A DNA stretch of 64,000 bases from an uncultured Methanomassiliicoccales archaeon (GTDB lineage Archaea > Thermoplasmatota > Thermoplasmata > Methanomassiliicoccales > Methanomethylophilaceae), in NCBI GenBank assembly GCA_949292635.1, contig CASEZY010000003.1, positions 1 through 64,000 on the forward strand, written 5' to 3'. The notes under the pieces are model-generated. The model made no database searches. It was not told where the DNA came from and worked only from the letters and a program-made list of their open reading frames with translations. Made by a program: the position numbers and the translations under genes. Positions 43,244 through 52,135 of this stretch are shown here, piece by piece (position 1 is the stretch's first letter; each line of letters starts with the position of its first letter).

Positions 43244-44254
43244 ATGACTGAGTCCACCAAGGTCCTCATTGTCGAAGATAACGATGCCATCCGTGAGATC
43301 ATCGCACAGGTCCTGGATGTAGATGGCTGCGAGACCAGGAAGGCATCCACGCTAGAGGAGGCGGCGAAGGAGATCGATTCGTTCAAGCCCCACATCACCA
43401 TCCTCGATACCCGCATGCCCGGCGGCGCCCTGAACTTCGCCCAGGGCTTGGACCCCGACTGCGGCACCAAGGTCATCCTCATCCTCAGCGGCAAGGAGGA
43501 GATCCCCAAGGACAGCAACATCATCGTCGGCGGGTTCCACAAGCCGTTCAAGAGTTCTGACATCCTGGATGCGGTGCGTGCGCAGCGCGAAGATATGAAG
43601 GCCGAGAGGACCTCCGGCACCAAGGACCGCCCCAGATTCAGGTTCTTCTTCCTGGGGAAGTCTAAGACGCAGGAGCCCCAGGAGGAGCCTGACGACGGCG
43701 GGCTGATGTTTGGCAAGAACTACCTCGTGCTCGAGGACTCCCCGTCGGACGTCTACGAGGCGGTACGCATGATGGCGGTGCACAACTGCGACATCTTCGT
43801 CATCACCGCCGACCGTCCCAAGTCGGTGAAGGACCGTTTCGAATCCAAGTCGTTCCTGAAGACCCTGAGGGGCGGGAACAGCGACGAGGGGTCACCGGAG
43901 GAGGAGAGCGTCAAGACCACCTACAAGGTCACCGGCCTTGCCCCCCGCGAGAGGGAGGGGTACATGGACGTCTCCCGTCTGGGCACCCTGATGGCGGAGA
44001 TCATGAACCATGCCAAAACCTCGGTGCGCCCGGTGATCGTCATCGACAACCTCACGTACATCATCGAATCCAACAACATGAACCTGGCATTGACGCTGGT
44101 CTACCAGGTGATGACTTCGCTCCAGATGCGTAGCTCGGTCATCGTCTCGGTACGGGAGTCCATCCTCACCGAGAAGGATAAGAACCTGCTGCTGTCCCGT
44201 ATGGAGCTGTACAAACCCGATAACGCTGAACCCCAGAACAAAGGGAAGGAATGA
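43244..44254 (+). CDS. Response regulator receiver domain fused to DUF835
   Basis: The 336-aa protein has a receiver domain (1-115) with acidic pocket VEDND, phospho-acceptor in ILDTRMPG and conserved lysine in FHKPFK. A basic linker (RFRFFFLGKSK) leads to a DUF835 domain (about 150-330: NYLVLEDSPSDVYEAVRMM, PVIVIDNLTYIIESNNM), a RecA-like module lacking clear Walker motifs that is common in Thermoplasmata. No histidine kinase is nearby. ATG 43244 follows GGCGGGG and is used over the TTG at 43205. It is one base from eno, an unusual link of signalling and glycolysis. Confidence 0.8.
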   Translation: MTESTKVLIVEDNDAIREIIAQVLDVDGCETRKASTLEEAAKEIDSFKPHITILDTRMPGGALNFAQGLDPDCGTKVILILSGKEEIPKDSNIIVGGFHKPFKSSDILDAVRAQREDMKAERTSGTKDRPRFRFFFLGKSKTQEPQEEPDDGGLMFGKNYLVLEDSPSDVYEAVRMMAVHNCDIFVITADRPKSVKDRFESKSFLKTLRGGNSDEGSPEEESVKTTYKVTGLAPREREGYMDVSRLGTLMAEIMNHAKTSVRPVIVIDNLTYIIESNNMNLALTLVYQVMTSLQMRSSVIVSVRESILTEKDKNLLLSRMELYKPDNAEPQNKGKE

Positions 44255-44255
44255 C

Positions 44256-45521
44256 ATGACAGGCATCGAGAAGGTATGGGCCCGCGAGGTCCTGGATTCC
44301 AGGGGCAACCCCACCGTGGAGGCGGAGATCACCGTCTCCGGACACAAGATAACCGCTATCGCACCCTCCGGTGCATCCACCGGCTCCTGGGAGGCCCACG
44401 AGCTTAGGGACGGAGGCGCCCGCTACGGCGGCAAGGGAGTGACCAAGGCCGTGGAGAACGTCAGGACGGTCATCGCCAAGGCCATCACCGGCATGGACCC
44501 CACCGACCAGGCGTCCGTGGACAGGGCCATGATCGAGGCGGACGGCACCCCCAACAAGAACAACCTGGGCGCCAACGCCATCATCGCCACCTCTTTGGCC
44601 GTGGCCAAGGCCGGGGCGTTCTGCGAGCACGTCCCGCTGTACAGGCACATCGGCAGCAACGGCGTCACGCTCCCCGTGCCCATGCTCAACATCATCAACG
44701 GCGGCAAGCACGCCGGCGGGAACCTGAAGATACAGGAGTTCATGATCATCCCCGCAGGCGCACCCTCGTTCTCCGAGTGCCTGAGGATGTCCTCCGAGAT
44801 CTACATGTCACTCAAGTCCATGCTGAAGAAGAAGTACGGCGTGGGCGCCATCAACCTGGGCGACGAGGGAGGCTTCGCCCCTCCCCTGGACACCGCCGCA
44901 GAGGCTATGGAGACCATCGTCTCCGCCGCATCCGATGCGGGCTACGTTCCCGGCAAGGATGTGTTCCTCGCCCTGGACGCGGCGTCCAGCGAGTTCTTCT
45001 CCGACGGCGTCTACGAGGTGGACGGCATGAAACTGTCCGCGGGAGAGCTGGCCGACCACTACGTGTCGCTGACCAAGCAGTTCCCCCTCATCAGCATCGA
45101 GGACCCGTTCTTCGAGGATGATTTCGAATCAACCGCGGAGCTCACCCGCAAGGTCACCGGCGTGCAGATCGTGGGCGACGACCTGTTCGTCACCAACACC
45201 GCCCGCCTGGAGAAAGGGATCGCGCAGGGCGCAGCAAACGCACTGCTGCTGAAGGTCAATCAGATCGGTACCGTCACCGAGGCCGGCAACGCGGCTGAGA
45301 TGAGCTTCGCCAACGGATACAACGTGGTGGTCTCCCACCGCTCCGGCGAGTCCGAGGACGTGTCCATCGCGGACCTGTCCGTGGGATGGGGCTCCGGTCA
45401 GATCAAGACCGGCGCACCCGCACGCGGGGAGCGCACCGCCAAGTACAACAGGCTCCTCAGGATCGAGGAGGCCCTGGGAAGCGAGGCCGTATTCCCCGGC
45501 ATCAAGGCCTTCCGCAAGTGA
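44256..45521 (+). CDS. eno: Enolase
   Basis: The 421-aa enzyme interconverts 2-phosphoglycerate and phosphoenolpyruvate. REVLDSRGNPTVEAEI, PSGASTGSWEAHELRD, NLGANAIIATSLA, SIEDPFFEDDFE, GDDLFVTN, LLLKVNQIGTVTEA and VVSHRSGESED give the metal and catalytic residues. It is in an operon with the receiver-DUF835 gene and is followed by two stable hairpins. Confidence 0.96.
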   Translation: MTGIEKVWAREVLDSRGNPTVEAEITVSGHKITAIAPSGASTGSWEAHELRDGGARYGGKGVTKAVENVRTVIAKAITGMDPTDQASVDRAMIEADGTPNKNNLGANAIIATSLAVAKAGAFCEHVPLYRHIGSNGVTLPVPMLNIINGGKHAGGNLKIQEFMIIPAGAPSFSECLRMSSEIYMSLKSMLKKKYGVGAINLGDEGGFAPPLDTAAEAMETIVSAASDAGYVPGKDVFLALDAASSEFFSDGVYEVDGMKLSAGELADHYVSLTKQFPLISIEDPFFEDDFESTAELTRKVTGVQIVGDDLFVTNTARLEKGIAQGAANALLLKVNQIGTVTEAGNAAEMSFANGYNVVVSHRSGESEDVSIADLSVGWGSGQIKTGAPARGERTAKYNRLLRIEEALGSEAVFPGIKAFRK

Positions 45522-45527
45522 TTCTTA

Positions 45528-45547
45528 CGCCGGCCGCAAGGCCGGCG
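45528..45547 (+). terminator. GNRA-loop hairpin after eno
   Basis: CGCCGGCC-GCAA-GGCCGGCG is a perfect 8-base-pair stem with a GCAA tetraloop, six bases past the eno stop. This is a very stable 3' end or stability element. Confidence 0.6.
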
Positions 45548-45561
45548 GATGCCCTTCTCGA

Positions 45562-45579
45562 GGGGCGCTTCGGCGCCCC
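45562..45579 (+). terminator. TTCG-loop hairpin after eno
   Basis: GGGGCGC-TTCG-GCGCCCC is a second perfect stem, 14 bases after the first, with the exceptionally stable UUCG tetraloop. Two tandem hairpins imply tight transcript ending or protection. Confidence 0.6.
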
Positions 45580-45935
45580 CTTCACATGTGCTCAAAAACG
45601 TAGGAAGATGAGCATCAATGCGGTCTGTTCCCGACCCCTCCATTTCCTGTGGAAACCCTACGTTACGGTGTTCCCAGGAGTCTATATATACGTTGGTCGG
45701 CCCGCATATAAACAGATACTCAAAACAGCCATCCATTGTACTATAATATACAGTAATGTATTATTTCCTATGGAAAAACCCACTATTTATACTCCCGATC
45801 ATCACACTTTTTGCGTTAAAACGGCGTTTATGACTAACTATAAATGCTATCTACACATGGAGAGGGAAGCCGGCGGCGGAGGGCCGAAGCCTCGTCTAGA
45901 GGGGTCTGCGCCGCACGAACTGCAAGGGGAGAGAG
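45580..45935. other. AT-rich 350-base intergenic region with repeated TTTCCTRTGGAAA
   Basis: No credible gene was found. Two copies of the quasi-palindrome TTTCCTRTGGAAA lie at 45643-45655 and 45764-45776, each followed by CCC within a few bases. Several TATA-like stretches (near 45690, 45740, 45788 and 45841) lie between and after them. The last, ACTATAAAT, predicts a transcript from about 45867 that would carry a GC-rich, foldable 70-base leader into the zinc-ribbon gene at 45936. A small RNA cannot be excluded. Confidence 0.45.
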
Positions 45936-46196
45936 ATGGAGTTCGGGTATGTATCAGGCGGGCCTAGGAGAGCCCGTTTAGCCACGATCGACGGCGACGT
46001 CGGTGGGCTCATGCGCAAGGTCTACTGCAGATGCGGACGCATCGTGGACGTGGACCGCTGCTACATGAGCCGCAGGCTGTCCCTCCACAAGGAGCTGGAA
46101 TGTCCCGAGTGCCGCAACGCCCGCATCTCCAAGGAGATCGACGAGCTCAACGCACACTTCTCCCCGGAACAGCAGGAAGACGGCCTCTGCTGGTGA
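45936..46196 (+). CDS. Small zinc-ribbon protein
   Basis: The 86-aa product has CRCG and CPEC separated by 24 residues, a plausible zinc ribbon, followed by a helical tail. GGGGAG just before ATG 45936 is a strong ribosome-binding site. An internal ATG at 46011 would give a 61-aa form starting at the ribbon. It lies 28 bases before the CobW-type gene, which has its own TATA element. Function is unknown; a role in metal handling fits the neighbours. Confidence 0.6.
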   Translation: MEFGYVSGGPRRARLATIDGDVGGLMRKVYCRCGRIVDVDRCYMSRRLSLHKELECPECRNARISKEIDELNAHFSPEQQEDGLCW

Positions 46197-46224
46197 TTTT
46201 ATACCGACCCGACGATCCCTGGTC

Positions 46225-46812
46225 ATGCACCTTGTCATCGTGTCCGGGATGCTCGGTTCGGGCAAGACCTCCGTGATCCTGAAGCTGTTGGACGGGATGT
46301 TCCCCGCCGGAGCGAAGGTCGCCGTCATCGAGAACGAGTTCGGTGAGTTGGGCGTTGATACCGAGGTGCTGGAACGCAGCGGCATGCCTGTCCGCGATCT
46401 GAAGGGCGGATGCATCTGCTGCACATTGGCGGGAGGTCTGGCGGATACCCTGCGCGGGTTGTCCCAGTATTCCCCCGACTATGTGGTAGTGGAGCCCACC
46501 GGCATCGCAGACCCGTCTATAGTGGTGAACTCGGTCACCGACGTGGACGGCATACACATCGACGGGATCACCGTCCTGGTGACCGTGGACTGCGAGAGGT
46601 TCCTGAAGGTCAGGATGATGTTCGAACATCCCCTCAAGAACCAGTTCAAGGTGGCCGACGCGGTGCTGATGAACAAGGTGGACACCGTCTCGGCGGAAGA
46701 CCTGGATGCTATCGAGGCGGGCGTCCGCGAGATCGGTTATGGTGGAAAGGTCATCCGTATCAGAGCGGACAGCGGCGAGGGCATGGATGCTGTGAAGGGG
46801 ATGTTCGCATGA
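46225..46812 (+). CDS. CobW/COG0523-type GTPase without C-terminal domain
   Basis: The 195-aa P-loop protein has GMLGSGKTS (8-16), ENEFGELGVD (37-46), the metal site GGCICC (61-66), VVEPTG and the guanine motif NKVD. COG0523 GTPases deliver or sense metals such as zinc, cobalt or nickel. Normal members add a CobW_C domain (total over 300 aa), which is absent. TTTTATACC centred about 26 bases upstream supports a leaderless ATG. The following gene overlaps by ATGA and may stand in for the missing half. Confidence 0.83.
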   Translation: MHLVIVSGMLGSGKTSVILKLLDGMFPAGAKVAVIENEFGELGVDTEVLERSGMPVRDLKGGCICCTLAGGLADTLRGLSQYSPDYVVVEPTGIADPSIVVNSVTDVDGIHIDGITVLVTVDCERFLKVRMMFEHPLKNQFKVADAVLMNKVDTVSAEDLDAIEAGVREIGYGGKVIRIRADSGEGMDAVKGMFA

Positions 46813-47249
46813 CCTCCGACCAGGAGTTCATACCGACGGTGGCCGCCTGCAGACTGTACGGCGCCGTTGATCTCCCTGCAGCTGAGGCCAACAACCTCCT
46901 GAAAGGATTGCTGTCCCGCATCTCGGTGCGCTGCGGAAGGATCGGGGTCATAGGTCACAACAAGGCCAACTTCCGCTGCGGGGACGACCTGCTGTCCATT
47001 AGCTGCACCACCGAGGACGGGAACGTGCGTTCCAAGACCGAGTTCACCGACAGGGTGTGCGACGTGGAAGGGGTGATGGACGTCATCGTCTACTCCGCCG
47101 ATTTCCATGATCTCAAACATATCATCGAGGACGAGACGTCCGAGACGGGACTGAGGGCGGAGGTGAAAGAGCCGGAGGGCTGTCACGACCCCGATTGTCA
47201 CGATCCAGATTGCCACGACCCCAGACACAGATTGGTGAGGTTCGATTGA
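46809..47249 (+). CDS. Partner of CobW-type GTPase with Cys-His-rich tail
   Basis: The 146-aa protein begins with a globular domain (1-120; single Cys residues at 14, 42, 57, 66 and 84) of unknown family. It ends with three tandem CHDPD-like units (C125-H126, C130-H131, C135-H136, then H140), coded by a 15-base repeat. Such tails bind soft transition metals. Its ATGA overlap with the GTPase argues that the pair forms a metal chaperone or sensor. The metal (zinc, nickel or cobalt) is not known. This is a clear candidate for a new split CobW-like system. Confidence 0.7.
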   Translation: MTSDQEFIPTVAACRLYGAVDLPAAEANNLLKGLLSRISVRCGRIGVIGHNKANFRCGDDLLSISCTTEDGNVRSKTEFTDRVCDVEGVMDVIVYSADFHDLKHIIEDETSETGLRAEVKEPEGCHDPDCHDPDCHDPRHRLVRFD

Positions 47250-47250
47250 G

Positions 47251-47763
47251 ATGGGTTTCACAGAGCTTGCTAGGATGAGGTATTCCGTCAGGGACTATAG
47301 CGACGAGCCGGTCTCCGACGCCGACTTGGAGAAGATAATCGAAGCGGGGATGCTTGCCCCCACGGGTAAGAACAACCAGCCTCAGCGCATCTACGTCATC
47401 AGGAGCCCGGAGGGCATTGCCAAAGCCCGTTCGCTGTCGAAGATGGCCTTCAACGCCCCTGTGGTGCTGATGGTCTCCTATAAGAAAGACGAGGCCTGGG
47501 TCTGTCCCTTCAACGGCCGCACCATCGGTGAGACCGATGTCGCGATAGTCTCGACGCACATGATGCTGAAGGCGGCGGAATTGGGATTGGGCACATGCTG
47601 GATCGGCTACTTCGATGCCGCACTCTTCGCCAAGGAGTTCGACGTCCCGGAGGACGAACAGGTGGTCCATCTGATGACGCTGGGTCATCCTTCGGAGAAG
47701 GCCGAACCCACGAAGATGCACTTCGAGTCCAAGGACCCTTCCGAAGTGGTCAGATATCTCTGA
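47251..47763 (+). CDS. Nitroreductase-family flavoprotein
   Basis: The 170-aa FMN enzyme has RYSVRDYSDEPV near residue 10, APTGKNNQPQRIYVI and LGLGTCWIGYFD, the usual flavin-contacting segments of small nitroreductases. It would reduce a quinone-, nitro- or flavin-like substrate with NAD(P)H. It is one base behind the metal-tail gene and thus probably in its operon, and its 3' end abuts topA. Confidence 0.85.
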   Translation: MGFTELARMRYSVRDYSDEPVSDADLEKIIEAGMLAPTGKNNQPQRIYVIRSPEGIAKARSLSKMAFNAPVVLMVSYKKDEAWVCPFNGRTIGETDVAIVSTHMMLKAAELGLGTCWIGYFDAALFAKEFDVPEDEQVVHLMTLGHPSEKAEPTKMHFESKDPSEVVRYL

Positions 47764-50022
47764 TCACTCGGGGGCCTTCCGCTTCCTGCTGTCGCAGGAC
47801 ATGTTGATGCATTCCCTGTGGTTGCCCATGGAGATGATCGGTGCGCCGCAGACCTCGCATGCCTCCCCGGTGGGGGTGATGGTGCCCTTGGGGCGCAGCG
47901 GATAGGTCTGGTTGCACTGAGGCCAGTTGGAGCATCCGGCGAAGCGCTTCCCCGCCTTGGAGAACAGGATGCGGATGTGTCCCTCCCCGCAGGTGGGACA
48001 GACGCCCAGATCCGTCTTGGCGGTGTTGCTGGAGCATTTCGGGTCTATGCATTGGATCTGGGGAGGGTTGCCCTTCCTGATGATCCTCAGCTGGGGCAGT
48101 CCGCAGACCTCGCACTTGGAATCCACGGTCTGCACCATGGCGCCCTTTGGCATGGGGTAGGCGCAGGTGCACTCTGGGTAGCCGTCGCATCCGATGAAGT
48201 TCCCGTTCTTGGACTTCTTGATGGACAGGTTGTTGCCGCAGTTCGGACAGATGCCTATGTGCTGCTGTGCGTGCAGCGCCTCCCTGATCTCCTTGCCGAT
48301 GGCGTCGCTCTGATCGGAGATCTGCTCCGCCGCATCGTGCAGCATCTTCTGCGACTCCGAGACCACACCGTCAAGGGTGCGCTCGCCGCTGCTGATCTTG
48401 ATCATGTCCTCTTCCAGCCTGGCGGTCATGGCGGGCTCGGCTATGCCTCCCCCGTGCCTCTCCAGCGACTTCGTCAAAGCGATGCCGCTGGCGGTGGGGA
48501 TCATGTGGTTGCCCTGCACGTAGTTCCTGGAGTACAGCTTGCTGATGATGTCGTGTCTGGTGGACTTGGTCCCCAGGTTCAGACGGTCCATCTCCTGCAC
48601 CAGGGAACCCTGGTTGTACCTGTACGGGGGCTTGGTCTCCTCCGCCGCGATGGTCATGGAGCGGATGTCGATGGACGAGCCCACCTCCAACTTGGGTATG
48701 TGGACGTCCCTGGAGGGCATGTACTTCTTCCAGTACCTCTTCCAGCCCTCCTCCACCGTGCGGTGGCCGTTGGCACTGAAGGTCTCACCTTCGACCTCCA
48801 CCTCCACCTCGGACACCTCGGCCTTGGCGTTGGGTGCAACGGTGGCCAGGAACCTCCTGGCGATGAGCTCGTAGAGCTTCCACTTGTCGCCCTTGAGCTT
48901 CTCGGCGGTGGCCCCGGATGTGGGGTATATGGGGGGGTGGTCGGTGGTCCTGCGCTTGCCGCGGGAGGGGTAGATGTTCTTCTGCGCCAGCACCTCCTCC
49001 GCCTCCTTCCTCAGGTCGGATTCCTTCAGCTTCTCCAGGACGCTCCTGAGGTTCAGGCTCTTGGGGTACTCCGTGTTCTCGGTACGGGGGTACGAGATGT
49101 ATCCGCCGGTATACAGGTCCTCGGCGATCTTCATGGCTGTCGCGGGCGGGATGCCGATCTTGTTGGCCTCCACCTGCATCTGCGTGGTGTCGAAGGGCGG
49201 GGGGCGGAACTCCTCCTTGTCGCTGACCTCATACTTAGTGACGGTGCCCTTCTTGGCGCTCTTGCACTTCTCGTGGACGGCGTCAGCGACCTCCTTCTCC
49301 CAGAAGGGATTGTCCACGTGATTGCCCTCGAAGGCCAGCATGCCGAACCTGCCCACGATCCTCCAGTAGGGCTTGGGGACGAACCTCTCGATCTCCTCGT
49401 GGCGGTCCACCAGGAGCTTGAGCGTGGGGCTCTGGACCCTGCCCACGGACATGAAGTTCTTGCCGACCTGTCCCGAGGACAGCGAGATGAGGCGTGTGAG
49501 GACCGCGCCCCAGGAGAGGTCGATGATCTGTCTAGCCTCGGCGGCGTCCGCCAGCCGGGCATCCGGGAGGGTGAGGGCCTCGAAGGCGCTCTCCACCTCG
49601 GCCTTGGTCAGGGCGCTGAACCTGGCCCTCTTGACCTTGGACATGTCCGCCTCCGCGTAGCGGACCGTCTCCATGCCGATGAGCTCCCCTTCCCTGTCGA
49701 AGTCGGTGGCGATGACGATCTCGTCCGCATCCTTCATCAGCTGGCGGATGGCGCTGACGATGCTCTTGAACTTCACGGTCTTGACCTGAGGAGCGTACAC
49801 CAGGTCCACGGGGGAGCTGGCGCTCCAGTCGTTGTATTCCGAGGGATAGTCGAGCTCGATGATGTGGCCTCTGAGGCTGATGACATCGTACTCGTCCCCC
49901 TTGTGCGTGAATGAGAGGACCCTCACCCCGTTCACGTTCCTGGATGCGGGGGTGGCGTCGGACAGGATGGTGGATATCCTCCTGGCGGCGTTGGCCTTCT
50001 CGGTGATCACTAGTTTCCTCAT
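47764..50022 (-). CDS. topA: DNA topoisomerase I (type IA)
   Basis: The 752-aa enzyme relaxes negative supercoils through a 5'-phosphotyrosine intermediate. The Toprim domain holds ATDFDREGELIG, the active tyrosine is in GGYISYPRTENT (about residue 310), and HPPIYPT follows. The last 200 residues hold several four-cysteine zinc ribbons (CPNCG, CEVCG, CPTCG and others) that bind single strands. A TATA element TATATTAAA (50044-50052) is centred 26 bases before ATG 50022, giving a leaderless start. Confidence 0.95.
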   Translation of the reverse strand: MRKLVITEKANAARRISTILSDATPASRNVNGVRVLSFTHKGDEYDVISLRGHIIELDYPSEYNDWSASSPVDLVYAPQVKTVKFKSIVSAIRQLMKDADEIVIATDFDREGELIGMETVRYAEADMSKVKRARFSALTKAEVESAFEALTLPDARLADAAEARQIIDLSWGAVLTRLISLSSGQVGKNFMSVGRVQSPTLKLLVDRHEEIERFVPKPYWRIVGRFGMLAFEGNHVDNPFWEKEVADAVHEKCKSAKKGTVTKYEVSDKEEFRPPPFDTTQMQVEANKIGIPPATAMKIAEDLYTGGYISYPRTENTEYPKSLNLRSVLEKLKESDLRKEAEEVLAQKNIYPSRGKRRTTDHPPIYPTSGATAEKLKGDKWKLYELIARRFLATVAPNAKAEVSEVEVEVEGETFSANGHRTVEEGWKRYWKKYMPSRDVHIPKLEVGSSIDIRSMTIAAEETKPPYRYNQGSLVQEMDRLNLGTKSTRHDIISKLYSRNYVQGNHMIPTASGIALTKSLERHGGGIAEPAMTARLEEDMIKISSGERTLDGVVSESQKMLHDAAEQISDQSDAIGKEIREALHAQQHIGICPNCGNNLSIKKSKNGNFIGCDGYPECTCAYPMPKGAMVQTVDSKCEVCGLPQLRIIRKGNPPQIQCIDPKCSSNTAKTDLGVCPTCGEGHIRILFSKAGKRFAGCSNWPQCNQTYPLRPKGTITPTGEACEVCGAPIISMGNHRECINMSCDSRKRKAPE

Positions 50023-50103
50023 CGGCTCCCCATCCGACTGCTCTATATTAAATAATTAGTAAGGGGAGAACCCGATAAATACGGCCTCGATGGTTCGTCA
50101 GAC

Positions 50104-50871
50104 ATGAGCGGACTCCTGCCGATCCTGGAAGATGCGGTGTCGCGTTCCGTCTCCGGACGGAGGGTGGCGGTGGCCTTCTCCGGGGGCATTGACAGCTCCC
50201 TGGTGGCGTATCTCGCCGGGAGGCATGCGGACTCCGTCTCCCTCTACGTAGCGGGCTTCGAGGGTAGCCACGATATCGAGGCCGCACGCTCCGCCGCGGA
50301 GGCGTTGGGCCTGCAGTTGAGGGTCGTTCCGATGGACGACGCATCGGTGGAGGGGATGCTTTCCGTCATGGTGTCGGTAACCGGCACCACCGATCCTGTG
50401 ATGCTGTCCTTCGAGATGCCGCTGGCACATGTATTGGCGGCATGTGAGGAGGACTTCGTGGTCGGCGGGCAGGGGGCGGACGAGGCCTTCGCCGGATACT
50501 CCCGCTTCGAGGGCATGGATCCCGGGGATTTCATGAGTGCCAGACAGGAGGCTATAGACAAGCTGATGGGGCCGACGATGTCTCACGAGTCCAAGATGTC
50601 CGCCCATTTCGGGAAGACCATACTGTATCCCTTCGCAGACCCGGCAGTCATGTCATACGCTGGATCATTGGGTCCGGAGGGTCTGATGCCCAGGGACGGC
50701 TTGCGCAAGCACGCCCTCAGGGAGACGGCGGAGGAGGTGCTTCCGATAGTAGCGGCCAGGAGGAAGAAGGCCGCCCAGTATGGTTCGGGCGCGATGGCAT
50801 CCATGCGTCGTATCGCCAAGGCCAGAGGTTCCTCCGTGGAAGAACTTATTATAGCATCACTGAATGGGTAG
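50104..50871 (+). CDS. Asparagine-synthase-like ATP pyrophosphatase
   Basis: The 255-aa PP-loop protein has SGGIDSS (26-32), typical of enzymes that adenylate a substrate carboxyl or carbonyl, and GGQGADEAFAGY later, the asparagine-synthase C-terminal-domain signature. The N-terminal glutaminase domain is missing, so it may use ammonia or another nitrogen or sulfur donor. A TATA-like GATAAATA centred 26 bases upstream supports ATG 50104. It overlaps the FolC-like gene by eight bases. Confidence 0.78.
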   Translation: MSGLLPILEDAVSRSVSGRRVAVAFSGGIDSSLVAYLAGRHADSVSLYVAGFEGSHDIEAARSAAEALGLQLRVVPMDDASVEGMLSVMVSVTGTTDPVMLSFEMPLAHVLAACEEDFVVGGQGADEAFAGYSRFEGMDPGDFMSARQEAIDKLMGPTMSHESKMSAHFGKTILYPFADPAVMSYAGSLGPEGLMPRDGLRKHALRETAEEVLPIVAARRKKAAQYGSGAMASMRRIAKARGSSVEELIIASLNG

Positions 50872-52135
50872 GCCCGTGAGCGACTTCGTGAAGGAGGACG
50901 TCGTCGACTGGCTGAAAGGCCTGGCATCCCACGGCGTCAAACTGGAGCTGAAGAACATCAACGAACTTCTCGACAGGGTCGGCAATCCACAGTGCTCCTT
51001 CAGGACCGTCCATGTCGCCGGTTCCGACGGCAAGGGTTCCACCAGCGCCATGATCGCATCCATCCTGCAGGAGGCGGGCGTGAGGACGGGATTGTACACA
51101 TCCCCCCACATCAGTGAGATCAACGAGCGTCTGAGGGTGGACGGGGAATGCGTCACCGACGACGACATACTTCTCATGGCCCACGAGGTGATGATCGTGG
51201 TGGAGTGCATGAAGGACGAGGGGTTCGACTGCACGTTCTTCGAGACCGTCACCGCCATGGCCTTCCTTTACTTCCAGAGGATGGGTGTGCAGACCGCCGT
51301 CATCGAGGTGGGTATGGGCGGGCGCTTCGACGCCACCAACGTCCTCTCCCCCGATGTGACGGTGATCACCAACATCAGCAAGGAGCACACCAAGTATCTG
51401 GGCAACACCATCGCCGAGATCGCCTTCGAGAAGGCGGGCATCATCAAATCGGATGTGCCCTGCGTCACATGCAACGACGGCGAGGCGCTGAAGGTGATCA
51501 TCGACGTGGCCAGCTGCCACGGAGCCCCGCTGAAGCGTGTGGACGACACGGAGCTGGTGTCCATGGACACCGAGGGCTCCGTGGGGAGGTACGACGGCAG
51601 GGAATATCGCATCGGCATCCCAGGCTCATATCAGATCGTCAACGCGGCCATGGCCATCGAGGCCGTCCGCAGGATCAAGGGTGCGGAGATAACGGAGGAG
51701 CACATAGCCAGAGGCCTGGAGAAGGTCAGATGGCCCGGCAGGATGCAGCTGTTCCCCGAGAAAGATCTGATAATAGACGTGACCCACACATCCGCAGGCA
51801 TGAAGGTGCTGAGGGACGATGTGCTGGCTCTTTACGGGAAGGTGGTCACGGTGTTCGGCATCCTTGACGACAAGGACCTGGTGGGCATGGCATCCTCGGT
51901 GGGTGACATGTCCGACCTGGTGTTCGTCGCCGCTCCGGACACGGATCGGGCGCTGGACCCGGCGGAGCTGCGGAGGGCCACCGGGATAATATGCGACGAC
52001 GTGACCCCCGCCGCCACCGTGGAGGAGGCCATCGACATGGCCATGGCCGCACGGTGCGACAGGAAGGTGCTGGTCACGGGATCGTTCAGAATGGCGGAGG
52101 CGGCGTTCAAATGGCTGAGAAGGACATCTGCGTGA
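50864..52135 (+). CDS. FolC-like Mur ligase (folylpolyglutamate-synthase type)
   Basis: The 423-aa ATP-dependent ligase has the nucleotide loop HVAGSDGKGSTSAM, YTSPHISEINERLRV, EVGMGGRFDATNV, HTKYLGNTIAEIAFEKAGIIK and VTHTSAGMKVL, the FolC order. Archaeal homologues may extend folate-like or pterin cofactors, or link other glutamates. A GTG twelve bases later is a possible start. The ORF overlaps nth at its end by 25 bases. Confidence 0.85.
   Translation: MGRPVSDFVKEDVVDWLKGLASHGVKLELKNINELLDRVGNPQCSFRTVHVAGSDGKGSTSAMIASILQEAGVRTGLYTSPHISEINERLRVDGECVTDDDILLMAHEVMIVVECMKDEGFDCTFFETVTAMAFLYFQRMGVQTAVIEVGMGGRFDATNVLSPDVTVITNISKEHTKYLGNTIAEIAFEKAGIIKSDVPCVTCNDGEALKVIIDVASCHGAPLKRVDDTELVSMDTEGSVGRYDGREYRIGIPGSYQIVNAAMAIEAVRRIKGAEITEEHIARGLEKVRWPGRMQLFPEKDLIIDVTHTSAGMKVLRDDVLALYGKVVTVFGILDDKDLVGMASSVGDMSDLVFVAAPDTDRALDPAELRRATGIICDDVTPAATVEEAIDMAMAARCDRKVLVTGSFRMAEAAFKWLRRTSA

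Noticed and set aside
45386-45967. Rightward open frame spanning the end of eno and the AT-rich gap
   Set aside because: It starts inside eno in a wrong frame, crosses two stable hairpins and a promoter-rich region, and shows no consistent coding bias.
47818-49914. 698-codon open frame antisense to topA
   Set aside because: Same shadow effect; TopA on the minus strand has all catalytic and zinc motifs.
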